Assembly (NCBI GenBank): GCA_943369755.1
Contig: CALROG020000001.1
Span: forward strand, 118,601 to 182,600
DNA from: CALROG01 sp943369755
GTDB lineage: Bacteria; Pseudomonadota; Gammaproteobacteria; Burkholderiales; Burkholderiaceae_C
Length of the DNA stretch: 64,000 nt
Reading direction: 5' to 3'
Made by a program: the position numbers and the translations under genes. Under the pieces are notes generated by a model, which worked only from the letters and a program-made list of their open reading frames with translations, ran no database searches and was not told the DNA's origin. Of the stretch, positions 28,044-36,532 are shown piece by piece (positions within the stretch are counted from its first letter, which is position 1; every line of letters begins with the position of its first letter).

Positions 28044-29367
28044 GGGGTGACGCAGCGGCAAATGTCAGGCGGTAGCAGCGGCCAAACCCGGCCGGGGTCG
28101 GGGCCTGTTCAAACCGCGCGGAATGAATCGCAGCAATCTTCTCCACCACCCGGTGGCCCAGCCCCAGGCCGAGCGCTGGCGCACCGACCCGGGCCGGGCT
28201 GGCCGCGGCGGCGTTGTCGCACACCTGAAGCCAACGTGCCTGCGGGTCCAGCTGCACCTCCACCAAAGTGCCGGGCGGGGTGTGGCTGAGCGCGTTCTCC
28301 ACCAGGTTGCGCAACGCCAGGCCCAGCAAAACCGGGTGCCCGGTCATCATGAATGGCCCTGGGCTGGCCAAGGCCAGCTCGTGCCCGCTCTCATGCGCGG
28401 CCTGGGCAAATTCGCCTACCAGCTCGCGCGCCACCGCGTCCAGATCCAGCGGCTGCGCGGCCTCGGCCAGTTCGGTACGGCTGGCGCGCGCCAGCGCCAG
28501 CAGGTCGGCCAGCACCTGGCCGGCGCGCAGCACATCGAGCTCCAGCTGGGCCAGCGTCTGGTCGCGCAGCGTGCCGGGCGGCGCGTCGCGCAGCACCCGC
28601 GCCTGCAGTGTGATGGACGCCAGCGGCGTGCGCAGCTCGTGGGCCAGCTCGTTTGCCAGCTCGCGTTCGCGCAGCAGTGTGGCCTGGTAGCGGCTGGTCA
28701 GGGTGTTGATGGAGTCCACCACGGCGCGGAACTCCACCTCGGGGTGGGGGTTGCGCAGCCGTGTGCTCAGATGGATGTCCAGCGCGTTCACGTCGCGCGA
28801 CAGCTCGTACAGGGGCCGCAAGCCCTTGCGGATTGCCAGCCCCAGCACCAGCGCAATCACTGGCAGCAGCCACAGGCCGGGCTGGGCAATTTGCTCGGCA
28901 ATGTCCTGGGCCAGGTCGTCACGCTCTGGCGCGCTCAGCAGCACCATCACCTTGCGTTGGTGGGCCACACCGTCCCAGCGCGAAAAGCTTCGCCACTCAA
29001 CCGCGGGGCTGCCCAGCCTGAGCGTCTCAAAGCCTTCCGATGCGGTAAACACCGGCGTAGGTGCCGCCCCGGTGCGGGTCACCACCTGGCCCGCGGCATC
29101 CCACACCACCACACTCATTGACTGTTGGTAGTCGTGGTTTTTGAGTTCCGGCGGGACGGTTTGCGCCAACGACACCGCCGGGGCCACGAATTTGCCGTCG
29201 CGCTCGGCCAGCAGCAGCGCGGCCACACTGGCCAGGTGGCCGTCGGTCAGCTCGCCGGCCTCATGGCGGCCGGTTTGGTAGCCCACCACGATGAAGCTGG
29301 CCCACACCAGCGCCAGCGCGCCAAGGGTCCAGGCCAGCAGGTGGCGGGTAAGAGAGTGGCGCGGCAT
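28039..29367 (-). CDS. Sensor histidine kinase, QseC/PmrB-like
   Basis: 442-residue membrane sensor kinase. TM1 is at about residues 8-30, a periplasmic domain runs to about 163, and TM2 at about 164-182 precedes a HAMP-like region. The H-box ELAHELRTPLASI contains the phosphorylated His. The N-box is LRNLVENALSHTP; the ATPase domain is short, with a weak G-box (GLGLGHRVV). The start overlaps the response-regulator stop by 1 bp. It should phosphorylate the adjacent regulator. The stop codon comes from repeat copy 6. Confidence 0.9.
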   Translation of the reverse strand: MPRHSLTRHLLAWTLGALALVWASFIVVGYQTGRHEAGELTDGHLASVAALLLAERDGKFVAPAVSLAQTVPPELKNHDYQQSMSVVVWDAAGQVVTRTGAAPTPVFTASEGFETLRLGSPAVEWRSFSRWDGVAHQRKVMVLLSAPERDDLAQDIAEQIAQPGLWLLPVIALVLGLAIRKGLRPLYELSRDVNALDIHLSTRLRNPHPEVEFRAVVDSINTLTSRYQATLLRERELANELAHELRTPLASITLQARVLRDAPPGTLRDQTLAQLELDVLRAGQVLADLLALARASRTELAEAAQPLDLDAVARELVGEFAQAAHESGHELALASPGPFMMTGHPVLLGLALRNLVENALSHTPPGTLVEVQLDPQARWLQVCDNAAAASPARVGAPALGLGLGHRVVEKIAAIHSARFEQAPTPAGFGRCYRLTFAAASPR

Positions 29368-30050
29368 CAAGGCGGGTCCTCCGGCACAAAGTAACCCACG
29401 CCCCGCAGCGTGCGAATAATGCCCTCACCCACCTTGCGGCGCAGGTGGTGCACATGGACCTCGATGGCGTTGCTGTCCAGCGCGGTGTCCCAGTTGTAGA
29501 GCTTTGCCTCGATCTGGGAGCGCGACAGCACGCGCGGGCGGGCCTCCACCAACGCCAGCAGCACACCGAACTCGCGCGCCGACAACTCCACCCGCTGGCC
29601 AGCCCGCAGCACGGTATGGGCAGCCGGGTCAATCAGCAGATCGCCCACACTCAGGGTCGGTCGGGCCCGTCCGGCGGCCCGTCGCAGCAACGCGCGCATG
29701 CGGGCAGCCAGCTCGTCGGGATCAAACGGTTTGGTCAGGTAGTCGTCGGCCCCCAGGTCCAGCCCGGCAATGCGCGACGCGATCTGGTCGCGCGCCGTCA
29801 TGATCAGAACCGGCGTGCCCGGCTCGGGCAGCTTCCCGGCAGGGGCGGCGCGCAGGCGGCGCAGCAACTCGGTGCCGTCGCCGTCGCTCAAGCCCAGATC
29901 CAGCAGCACCAGGTCAAACGGCTCGGCGCGCAGGGCCGCCCAGGCCCCCGCCACACCATCCGCCAGGTCCACCGCCCAGCCGAGCTGGCGCAGGTGAACC
30001 TTGAGCCCCACGGCAATGCCTTGATCATCTTCCACTACCAGTACCCGCAT
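29367..30050 (-). CDS. Response regulator, OmpR family (QseB/PmrA-like)
   Basis: 227-residue regulator. The receiver domain has the acidic pair EDD at 7-9, the phospho-Asp in LVLLDLGLSDGDG (about 51), Thr in IMTARD and Lys in TKPFDP. It is followed by an OmpR-type winged helix (SAREFGVLLALVEARPRVLSR through HHLRRKVG). It is divergent from the PAP2-eptA pair with a PmrA-type box in between, so it likely activates lipid A modification and its own synthesis. Confidence 0.9.
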   Translation of the reverse strand: MRVLVVEDDQGIAVGLKVHLRQLGWAVDLADGVAGAWAALRAEPFDLVLLDLGLSDGDGTELLRRLRAAPAGKLPEPGTPVLIMTARDQIASRIAGLDLGADDYLTKPFDPDELAARMRALLRRAAGRARPTLSVGDLLIDPAAHTVLRAGQRVELSAREFGVLLALVEARPRVLSRSQIEAKLYNWDTALDSNAIEVHVHHLRRKVGEGIIRTLRGVGYFVPEDPP

Positions 30051-30073
30051 GAGCGCATTGTGGCCCGGCGCGC

Positions 30074-30090
30074 GTTAAGGCCAACTTAAG
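30074..30090. promoter_or_regulatory. PmrA/QseB-type box
   Basis: Two direct hexamers GTTAAG-N5-CTTAAG, matching the known PmrA box (YTTAAK-N5-YTTAAK) except the first base. It lies 23 bp before the response-regulator start and 24 bp before the PAP2 start on the other side. Confidence 0.75.
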
Positions 30091-30114
30091 CCAGCCCGGG
30101 GATGCTCCCGCCCT

Positions 30115-30816
30115 ATGCGAACAAGCTCTCCCTATCGGCTGGCCCTGGTCACCGTCGGCACCGCGCTGGCCCTGCTGGCATGGGATCTGGCCGGGCTGGA
30201 CCTGCCGCTGGCTCGATGGTTCGGTGACCCCACAGGCTTTGCACTGCGCGACCAGTGGCTGCTGACACAGGTGCTTCACGACGGCGGACGCCGTCTGGCC
30301 TGGGCCATGACGATTGGTCTGTGCCTGATGGTCTGGTGGCCGGTTGGCATGTTCCGTCGCCTGGACTACCGCCAGCGACTGCAGCTGGTCACGACCACCC
30401 TGCTGTCGGCATTGCTGATCAGCACGCTCAAGTCGGCCAGCGGCACCAGTTGCCCCTGGGACATGTCCGAGTTTGGCGGCGTGGCGCGCTACGCCTCGCA
30501 CTGGACGCACTTGTGGGTGCCCGACGGCGGCAGCGGACGCTGCTTCCCGGCGGGCCATGCCTCGGCCGGGTTTTCGTTTGTGGGCGGCTACTTCGTGTTC
30601 CGCCAACGCCAGCCGGCGCTGGCCCGGCGCTGGCTGCTGGCGGCGCTTGCAGCCGGGCTGCTTCTGGGCCTGGGCCAGCAACTCCGTGGTGCGCATTTCA
30701 TGAGCCACACCCTGTGGACGGGCTGGGCCTGCTGGTGTGCCGCCTGGGCCATCAACGCAGCCTGGGCCAGCACCTCGGGGCGATTCCCGGCTGAACCGAC
30801 GGTGGCGCCCCGATGA
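30115..30816 (+). CDS. PAP2 family membrane phosphatase
   Basis: 233-residue inner-membrane PAP2 protein with about six hydrophobic segments. The three catalytic motifs are KSASGTSCPWD, PAGHASAGF and RGAHFMSHTLWTG. Proteins of this kind next to eptA (LpxE/LpxT-like) act on lipid A or undecaprenyl phosphates. Its end overlaps the eptA start by 4 bp (ATGA). Control by the adjacent two-component system is likely. Confidence 0.88.
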   Translation: MRTSSPYRLALVTVGTALALLAWDLAGLDLPLARWFGDPTGFALRDQWLLTQVLHDGGRRLAWAMTIGLCLMVWWPVGMFRRLDYRQRLQLVTTTLLSALLISTLKSASGTSCPWDMSEFGGVARYASHWTHLWVPDGGSGRCFPAGHASAGFSFVGGYFVFRQRQPALARRWLLAALAAGLLLGLGQQLRGAHFMSHTLWTGWACWCAAWAINAAWASTSGRFPAEPTVAPR

Positions 30817-32447
30817 GGCTTCAATTCAACATCGCCCCGGTCAACCCGCTGTGGCTCCTCGGTGGTACCAGCGCCTGGATGGCCACTGTCGGCAATGCGC
30901 CCCTGTGGGCCGAGCTGCACCAGCTCCAGCTTCTGGCTTCGCCCGCTGGCTGGGCCTTTGCGGCGGCGCTGGCGCTCATCATGGCCGCAGCCTTGACGGC
31001 CTTGCTCGGCCTGCTGGCCTGGCGCTGGACCCTTAAGCCGATGCTGGTACTGCTGCTGCTGGCGGCCGCGTTTGGCGCTTACTTCATGAGCAGCTACCAC
31101 GTGGTGATCGACACCGGCATGCTGGTGAATGTGTTGCAAACCCACCCCGGCGAAGCCGCCGATCTGCTGAGCCTGCGGATGGTGGCCACCGTGGCCTTGC
31201 TGGGCGGTCTGCCGGCCCTGCTGGTGTGTGCCCTGCCGGTGCGCTACGGCCGCTGGCCGCGCCGCGTGCTGCACAACCTGGTGCTGGTACTGGCGGCCAG
31301 CGTACTGCTGGTGGGCACCGCTGTGCTGGCGTTCCAGCCGCTGTCGTCGACCATGCGCAACCACAAGCAGTTGCGCTACCTGATGAACCCGCTGAACTCG
31401 GTCTACGCGCTCGGCTGGCTGGCCGTCAGCCCGCTGCGCCGCGACGACTCGGTCACCCTGGCGCTGGGCGAAGACGCCCGCGCTGGCGCGCCTGGGGCGC
31501 GCCCGCCACTGCTGGTGCTGGTGCTGGGTGAAACCGGGCGCAGCGGCAACTTCGGCCTGAACGGTTACGCACGCGACACCACGCCCGAGCTGGCCCGCGA
31601 AAAACTCGCCAGCTGGCGCAATGCGTGGTCTTGCGGCACCAGCACCGCGACGTCAGTGCCATGCATGTTCTCGCACCTGGGGCGTGAGCGCTTCGAGGCT
31701 CGCAAGACCAACCACGAAGGCCTGCTGGACGTGGTGCAGCGCGCCGGCTTGGCGGTGCTGTGGATCGACAACCAGTCTGGCTGCAAAGGCGTCTGCGACC
31801 GGGTGCCCTCGGTCAGCACCTCGCAGTTCCAGCACCCGGCCTTGTGCGAAGGCGGCGATTGCCTGGACGCGATCATGCTGCAGGGGCTGGACGCACGCAT
31901 CGCCGCCCTGGCACCCGAGCGGCGGGCCCGCGGCGTGGTGCTGGTGCTGCACCAAATGGGCAGCCACGGCCCGGCCTACTTCAAGCGTTCACCCGCCACG
32001 CACAAACGCTTTCAACCCGAATGCGCCAGCAACGACCTGCAGGCCTGCAGCCGCGAGCAGCTGGTCAATGCCTACGACAATTCGATTGCCTACACCGACC
32101 ACTTCCTGGCCAGCACCATCAACTGGCTCAAGTCGCAGCAAACCGCCTATGACCCGGCCATGGTGTATGTGGCCGACCACGGCGAGTCGCTCGGCGAAAA
32201 CAACCTGTACCTGCATGGCCTGCCCTACGCCATCGCCCCCGATCTGCAAAAGCGCGTGCCCTGGCTGACCTGGCTGTCGCCGGGGTTCGAGCAGCGCAGC
32301 GCGGTTTCCGTGGCCTGCCTCCAGGGCCAGCGCGACGCGCAGGTGTCGCACGACAACTACTTCCATTCGGTACTGGGGCTGCTGGGCATTCAGACCCGTG
32401 TGTACCAGCGCACGCTGGACGCTTACGCGCCGTGCGCCAGCCTCTGA
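30813..32447 (+). CDS. eptA: Lipid A phosphoethanolamine transferase EptA-like
   Basis: 544-residue enzyme with an N-terminal membrane domain (about five hydrophobic helices to residue 175) and a periplasmic alkaline-phosphatase-fold domain. Metal and catalytic residues are visible in VLGETGRSGNFGLNGY, the nucleophilic Thr region CGTSTATSVPCMFS, HQMGSHGPAYFKR and VADHGESLGENNLYLHG. It transfers phosphoethanolamine from phosphatidylethanolamine to lipid A phosphates, which lowers binding of polymyxin and cationic peptides. It shares this fold with MCR enzymes; six or more periplasmic cysteines are present as expected. Confidence 0.92.
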   Translation: MRLQFNIAPVNPLWLLGGTSAWMATVGNAPLWAELHQLQLLASPAGWAFAAALALIMAAALTALLGLLAWRWTLKPMLVLLLLAAAFGAYFMSSYHVVIDTGMLVNVLQTHPGEAADLLSLRMVATVALLGGLPALLVCALPVRYGRWPRRVLHNLVLVLAASVLLVGTAVLAFQPLSSTMRNHKQLRYLMNPLNSVYALGWLAVSPLRRDDSVTLALGEDARAGAPGARPPLLVLVLGETGRSGNFGLNGYARDTTPELAREKLASWRNAWSCGTSTATSVPCMFSHLGRERFEARKTNHEGLLDVVQRAGLAVLWIDNQSGCKGVCDRVPSVSTSQFQHPALCEGGDCLDAIMLQGLDARIAALAPERRARGVVLVLHQMGSHGPAYFKRSPATHKRFQPECASNDLQACSREQLVNAYDNSIAYTDHFLASTINWLKSQQTAYDPAMVYVADHGESLGENNLYLHGLPYAIAPDLQKRVPWLTWLSPGFEQRSAVSVACLQGQRDAQVSHDNYFHSVLGLLGIQTRVYQRTLDAYAPCASL

Positions 32448-32544
32448 CGGCCTGGTCCTACACCCATCAACGCAAGCCGCGCACAGGCTGGCGGCACGGC
32501 TTGCGGCACGCTGGAAGCCTCTGGTCACAGTGAAAGGCTTCCCC

Positions 32545-32922
32545 ATGAACACTCAAATTGCAACGCAGGGCCTCGCGGCTTTGCTGCTGGCGCTGGCCGC
32601 CAGCGCGGGCGCGCACGCCGCAACCTCAGCGCAGACCCTGGCGCAGTACCAGCTGGAGCGGGCGGCCTGCCTCAACGGCCAGTCACACCAGGACCGCAGC
32701 ACCTGCATGCGCGAAGTGGGTGCCGCCTGGGCCGAGGCCCGCCGCGGCGGCCTGGGCACTACCGGCAGCACCGACTACCAGGCCAACGCCACCGCGCGTT
32801 GCAATGCCCAACCCAGCGAAGACCGCGACGCCTGCAAGATGCGCGCCCTTGGCCAGGGAAAGGTGCAAGGCAGCGTCAACGGCGGTGGGCTGATCCGTGA
32901 AGTGGAAACCCTGGTGAAGTAA
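32545..32922 (+). CDS. Small exported protein with duplicated Cys motif
   Basis: 125-residue protein with a signal peptide (hydrophobic residues about 8-25, cleavage near AHA-A). The mature part has four cysteines in two similar units, CLNGQSHQDRSTC and CNAQPSEDRDAC, each C-x10/11-C with a shared DR. That suggests two helical hairpins clamped by disulfides. Function unknown. It follows eptA by about 100 bp but has no evident link. Confidence 0.75.
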   Translation: MNTQIATQGLAALLLALAASAGAHAATSAQTLAQYQLERAACLNGQSHQDRSTCMREVGAAWAEARRGGLGTTGSTDYQANATARCNAQPSEDRDACKMRALGQGKVQGSVNGGGLIREVETLVK

Positions 32923-32942
32923 ACCAGCCTCGCCAGCGCAGC

Positions 32943-33980
32943 TCAGGCCGCGCTTGGGGCAATGCTGATTACCCGGCGTGCAGGCCGCTGCGCGCGGGCC
33001 CGCAACTGGCCACAACCGCCGTCCACGTCCTGGCCCGCTGAATGACGCAGTTTGGTTAAAACGCCTGCACGATGCAACGTGCGCGCGATTTCTGCGGCGC
33101 GTTCCCACGAGGGGCGCCTGAAATCGAGTTCAGGCACGCTGTTGTAGGGGATCATGTTCATCACCGCGTACTTGCCCTTGAGCAACCGCACGATGCCGGC
33201 CAGCTCTTCGGCGGTGTCGTTGATGCCTTCCAGCAGCGTCCACTGGTACTGGATCGGGTAGCCCGTGGCGCGGGCATAACACTCGCCCGCATCAACCAGC
33301 TCGTCGGGCGTCATGTGCGGCGCGCGTGGCAATAATTTTTCGCGCAAATCGGCGCGCGTGCTGTGCAGCGACAACGCCAGCGCGGGCTTGACGATTCCCC
33401 GTGGCAACTCTGCAAAAACCCGCGGGTCGCCGACGGTAGAAAACACCAGATTCTTGTGGCCGATGTTGCCCGCCGTGCCCAGCAGCTCGATGGCTTCGAG
33501 CACGTTGTCCAGGTTGTGGGCGGGCTCGCCCATGCCCATGAACACCACCTTTTTCACGGGCCGCAGGGTGCGCGCCAGCGCCACCTGCGCCACGATCTCG
33601 CCACTGCTGACCTGTCGCACCAGGCCGCCCTGCCCCGTCATGCAGAACACACAACCCACCGCACAGCCGACCTGGGTGGACACACACAGACCGTCGCGCG
33701 GCAACAGCACGCTTTCTACCGTCTGCCCATCACCCAGCTCAACCAGCAGGCGCGACGAACCGTCTTCACCGGGGTGCTCGGACTTCAGTCGCGCCAGGCT
33801 TTGCAGCTCAGCGGCCAGCAACGGCAAGGCGTCGCGCAACGTCTGCGGCATGAAGTCTTGAAGCCGCCGCTTGCCCGCGTCCTGCGCCATGGCCTGCGAC
33901 CACAGCCGCAGCACGCGGTGCTCGTGCTTGGGCTTGGCACCGAGCGCGCGCAGGCGTTGGCGGAGGGCGTCGATCTGCAT
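32943..33980 (-). CDS. RlmN/Cfr-family radical SAM rRNA methyltransferase, paralogue
   Basis: 345-residue radical SAM methyltransferase. The cluster motif is CAVGCVFC (C-x3-C-x2-C). Both extra cysteines needed for the RlmN mechanism are present: the one in GLCVSTQVGC and the one in DGGCGQL. The motif GMGEPAHNLDNV is typical. It looks more like the second RlmN-like paralogue of Burkholderiales than the housekeeping RlmN (which has FCSTG rather than FCMTG), so its site on rRNA is uncertain. The start at 33980 is chosen because the longer reading runs back through the inverted-repeat element. Confidence 0.85.
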   Translation of the reverse strand: MQIDALRQRLRALGAKPKHEHRVLRLWSQAMAQDAGKRRLQDFMPQTLRDALPLLAAELQSLARLKSEHPGEDGSSRLLVELGDGQTVESVLLPRDGLCVSTQVGCAVGCVFCMTGQGGLVRQVSSGEIVAQVALARTLRPVKKVVFMGMGEPAHNLDNVLEAIELLGTAGNIGHKNLVFSTVGDPRVFAELPRGIVKPALALSLHSTRADLREKLLPRAPHMTPDELVDAGECYARATGYPIQYQWTLLEGINDTAEELAGIVRLLKGKYAVMNMIPYNSVPELDFRRPSWERAAEIARTLHRAGVLTKLRHSAGQDVDGGCGQLRARAQRPARRVISIAPSAA

Positions 33981-34070
33981 GCCGTTGATTTTAGTGATGT
34001 GCCTCGCGGCAAAGGCGTGTGCGCCCCGGCCGTGGCACGGTGGGCGCAATACCGATGGCACGCCAAACAC

Positions 34071-34315
34071 CTGGCTTCGCGCCAGGCAGTGCCCGGCGGG
34101 GGCGATCTCTGTGGCGGCGAGGAGCACAGAGCCGGGGGCGGCGCGCGCAGCGCGCTTCGTGGTCATGCTTGCCGAAGCTGTTTGAGCGCAGAGAGCGCAG
34201 CGAACGAAGCGAGTTCTTCGGCACGCCCCCGGATCGAGCACCACAGCGGAGTTGGCGCAAAGCGCCAACCGCCACAGTGTGAGCCCCCGCCGGGCACTGC
34301 CTGGCGCGAAGCCAG
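34071..34315 (+). repeat. Long inverted-repeat element, copy A
   Basis: 245 bp bounded by perfect 32-bp inverted repeats (34071-34102 and 34284-34315). Inside are further hairpins: CTCTGTG/CACAGAG near 34105, TGCCGAA/TTCGGCA around a loop of about 38 bases, and GTTGGCGC/GCGCCAAC near 34252. No open reading frame with gene-like composition is present. It fills most of the gap (33981-34332) between the RlmN-like gene and cynS. A second copy is at 63762-63997 in the opposite orientation. It could be a MITE-like mobile sequence or a large structured RNA or terminator. Confidence 0.85.
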
Positions 34316-34332
34316 CAACAGAAACAAAAAAA

Positions 34333-34776
34333 TCAGTACGTCTTGTAGGGAAGGAACTTGCCAGACAAAACGACATTCACCCGGTCGCCTTTCGGGTCGG
34401 CCTGGCGCTGGATATCCATCGAAAAGTCGATGGCGCTCATGATGCCGTCGCCGAATTCTTCGTGGATCAGTTCCTTGATGGTGGTGCCGTAGACGCTGAC
34501 GATTTCATACCAGCGGTAGATCAGCGGGTCGGTTGGCACCGGGGTGGGCAGTGAGCCCTTGTACGGCACTACCTGAAGCCACTTTTGCTCCTCGGCGGTC
34601 AGGCCGAAGATCTTGCCCACGGCTTTCGCTTGCGCGGCGGTGGCAGTCATCTGGCCCAGGCACAGCGCCGTGGTCCATTCCTTGGACTCGCCGACCTTCT
34701 TGGCCACGTCGTCCCACTTGATGCCCTTGGACACCTTGGTGCTGATGATTTTTTCGGTAACTTCCAGACGGTTCAT
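34333..34776 (-). CDS. cynS: Cyanase (cyanate hydratase)
   Basis: 147-residue enzyme converting cyanate and bicarbonate to ammonia and CO2. The three catalytic residues are in place: Arg88 and Glu91 in LIYRWYEI and Ser114 in MSAIDFSMD, equal to Arg96, Glu99 and Ser122 of the E. coli enzyme. Length is near the usual 150-156. It is the last gene of the transport operon, 37 bp after the ATPase gene, which points to cyanate as the transported anion. Confidence 0.96.
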   Translation of the reverse strand: MNRLEVTEKIISTKVSKGIKWDDVAKKVGESKEWTTALCLGQMTATAAQAKAVGKIFGLTAEEQKWLQVVPYKGSLPTPVPTDPLIYRWYEIVSVYGTTIKELIHEEFGDGIMSAIDFSMDIQRQADPKGDRVNVVLSGKFLPYKTY

Positions 34777-34813
34777 GTTCGCTCCTTTTGTGGGGAATGG
34801 AATGGGTGCAGGT

Positions 34814-35674
34814 TCAGTGGTCGCCGCCCGCTTTGGCGCGGGTCACCAGAAAATCGACAATGTGGTTGCGCAGGTCGTAGTACCCCGGCAGGTGGTGCAG
34901 CGTGGCCCGGGTGCGGCCGCGCGGCAGGGTGTTGAGCACGGTCTCGGCGATGCCGCCGGGCACATAGCCGCCGGTGCCTTCACTGCCGTTGCTCATGAGC
35001 AGAATGCGGTCGGCCAGCAGGATGGCCTCATCCACGTCGTGCGTGATCATGAACACGGTTTGCTGGGTCTCGCGCACGATGCCCATGAGTTCGTCTTGAA
35101 TGGTGCCGCGCGTCAGTGCGTCGAGCGCGCCAAACGGCTCGTCCAGCAGCAGCATTTTTGGCTGGATCGCGAACGCCCGCGCAATGCCCACGCGCTGCTT
35201 CATGCCGCCAGACAGCTGAGAGGGCTTCTTGTCGATGGCCGGCAACAGACCCACCATGCCCACAAATTTTTCTACATGGGTGCTGACCTGGGCCCTGGTC
35301 CAGTCGGGCCAGCGCGACTCCACTGCAAAGGCAATGTTCTTGCGTACCGTGAGCCAGGGCATCAGCGCATGGCTCTGGAACACCACGCCGCGCTCCAGAC
35401 TGGGGCCGACTACTTCGCGCCCGTCCATGAATACATGGCCGCTGGTGGCCACGTCCAGGCCCGCCAGCACGTTCAGGATGGTGGTTTTGCCACAGCCCGA
35501 GTGGCCGATGATGCAGACAAATTCACCTCGGTCCAGCGCGAAGCTGACGTTGGCAAACACCGGCTTGTCAGCCGCAAAAGACTTTGCCAGTCCCTCAATT
35601 TTCAGGAAACCTTGCATAGCGGGGTCTTTCTTGGTCGGGGCCGTGGTGCCGCGCTGGTCGAGCTCACTCCACAT
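34814..35674 (-). CDS. ABC transporter ATP-binding protein (cyanate/nitrate type)
   Basis: 286-residue ATPase of the NrtD/CynD/SsuB group. Walker A is GHSGCGKTT, signature LSGGMKQRVGIARA, Walker B MLLLDEPFGALDAL, and the H-loop is ITHDVDEA. A C-terminal tail of about 40 residues is typical of the nitrate/cyanate subfamily. The start at 35674 overlaps the permease end by 11 bp; an internal ATG at 35617 (MQGFLKIEGL) is an equally plausible start. Confidence 0.9.
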   Translation of the reverse strand: MWSELDQRGTTAPTKKDPAMQGFLKIEGLAKSFAADKPVFANVSFALDRGEFVCIIGHSGCGKTTILNVLAGLDVATSGHVFMDGREVVGPSLERGVVFQSHALMPWLTVRKNIAFAVESRWPDWTRAQVSTHVEKFVGMVGLLPAIDKKPSQLSGGMKQRVGIARAFAIQPKMLLLDEPFGALDALTRGTIQDELMGIVRETQQTVFMITHDVDEAILLADRILLMSNGSEGTGGYVPGGIAETVLNTLPRGRTRATLHHLPGYYDLRNHIVDFLVTRAKAGGDH

Positions 35675-36530
35675 AAGTCACCCACTTTTGCAGCACACCG
35701 AACATCAGGTCCAGCAGCATGCCGACAATGCCAATCACGCCGATGGCAAAAATCACGTTGGTCAGCGACAGGTTATTCCACTCGTTCCACACAAAGTAGC
35801 CAATACCGGTGCCGCCCACCAGCATTTCAGCGGCCACAATCACCAGCCACGCAATGCCCATGCTGATGCGCATGCCGGTCAGGATGGTGGGTGCCGCGGC
35901 CGGCAGGATCACCAAAAAGGCCTTGCGTAGCGGGTTCACCTCCAGCGTGCGTGCCACGTTGAGCCACTCCCGCTTGACCGACGCCACGCCAAAGGCGGTG
36001 TTGATCAGCATCGGCCAGACTGAGCAAATGAAGATCACGAAGATGCCGCTGATGGACGAGTCCTTGATGGTGTACAGCGCCAGCGGCATCCAGGCCAGAG
36101 GGCTGATCGGCTTGAGCACCTGAATGAAAGGGTCGAATGCGCGGCGCAACAGCGGGCTCATGCCGATCACAAAACCCAGCGGAATGGCCACCAGGCAGGC
36201 CAGGCCAAAGCCCAGCGCCACCCGGCCCAGCGAGTGCGCCAGCTGGATTGCAATGCCTTTGTCGTTGGGCCCGTTGTCGTAAAACGGGTTGGTCAGGTGG
36301 CCCCACACCGTGGTGCCCATCTGGCCCAGTGTCGGAAAGCCGCCAGACTTCGCAGCGCCCGGATCCTTGCCCAGCATCTTGGCGTATTCAATCTGTTCGG
36401 CCGTCATGCCGGTGGACGCGCCACCGATGCTTGGGCCCGTGGTGGCGACCGCCCAGACGCCCAATACCACCAGCAGGATCAGCAACGACAACAGGCCGGC
36501 ACGGAATTGGAGCGTTCTCAGTATGGGCAT
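35664..36530 (-). CDS. ABC transporter permease (cyanate/nitrate type)
   Basis: 288-residue inner-membrane permease with about six hydrophobic helices. The cytoplasmic EAA-like loop is present around RTLEVNPLRKAFLVILPAA. The stretch between TM1 and TM2 (GMTAEQIEYAKMLG onward) is typical of NrtB-like permeases. It begins 2 bp after the binding-protein stop and overlaps the ATPase gene. Confidence 0.9.
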   Translation of the reverse strand: MPILRTLQFRAGLLSLLILLVVLGVWAVATTGPSIGGASTGMTAEQIEYAKMLGKDPGAAKSGGFPTLGQMGTTVWGHLTNPFYDNGPNDKGIAIQLAHSLGRVALGFGLACLVAIPLGFVIGMSPLLRRAFDPFIQVLKPISPLAWMPLALYTIKDSSISGIFVIFICSVWPMLINTAFGVASVKREWLNVARTLEVNPLRKAFLVILPAAAPTILTGMRISMGIAWLVIVAAEMLVGGTGIGYFVWNEWNNLSLTNVIFAIGVIGIVGMLLDLMFGVLQKWVTYVE

Positions 36531-36532
36531 GG

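Noticed and set aside
28123..29121. 332-codon plus-strand frame antisense to the sensor kinase
   Set aside because: Gln/His/Arg-rich shadow of a clear histidine kinase.
33981..34376. N-terminal extension of the RlmN-like protein by about 130 residues
   Set aside because: The extension is translated from the long inverted-repeat element and has no similarity to the family; the start at 33980 gives the normal length.
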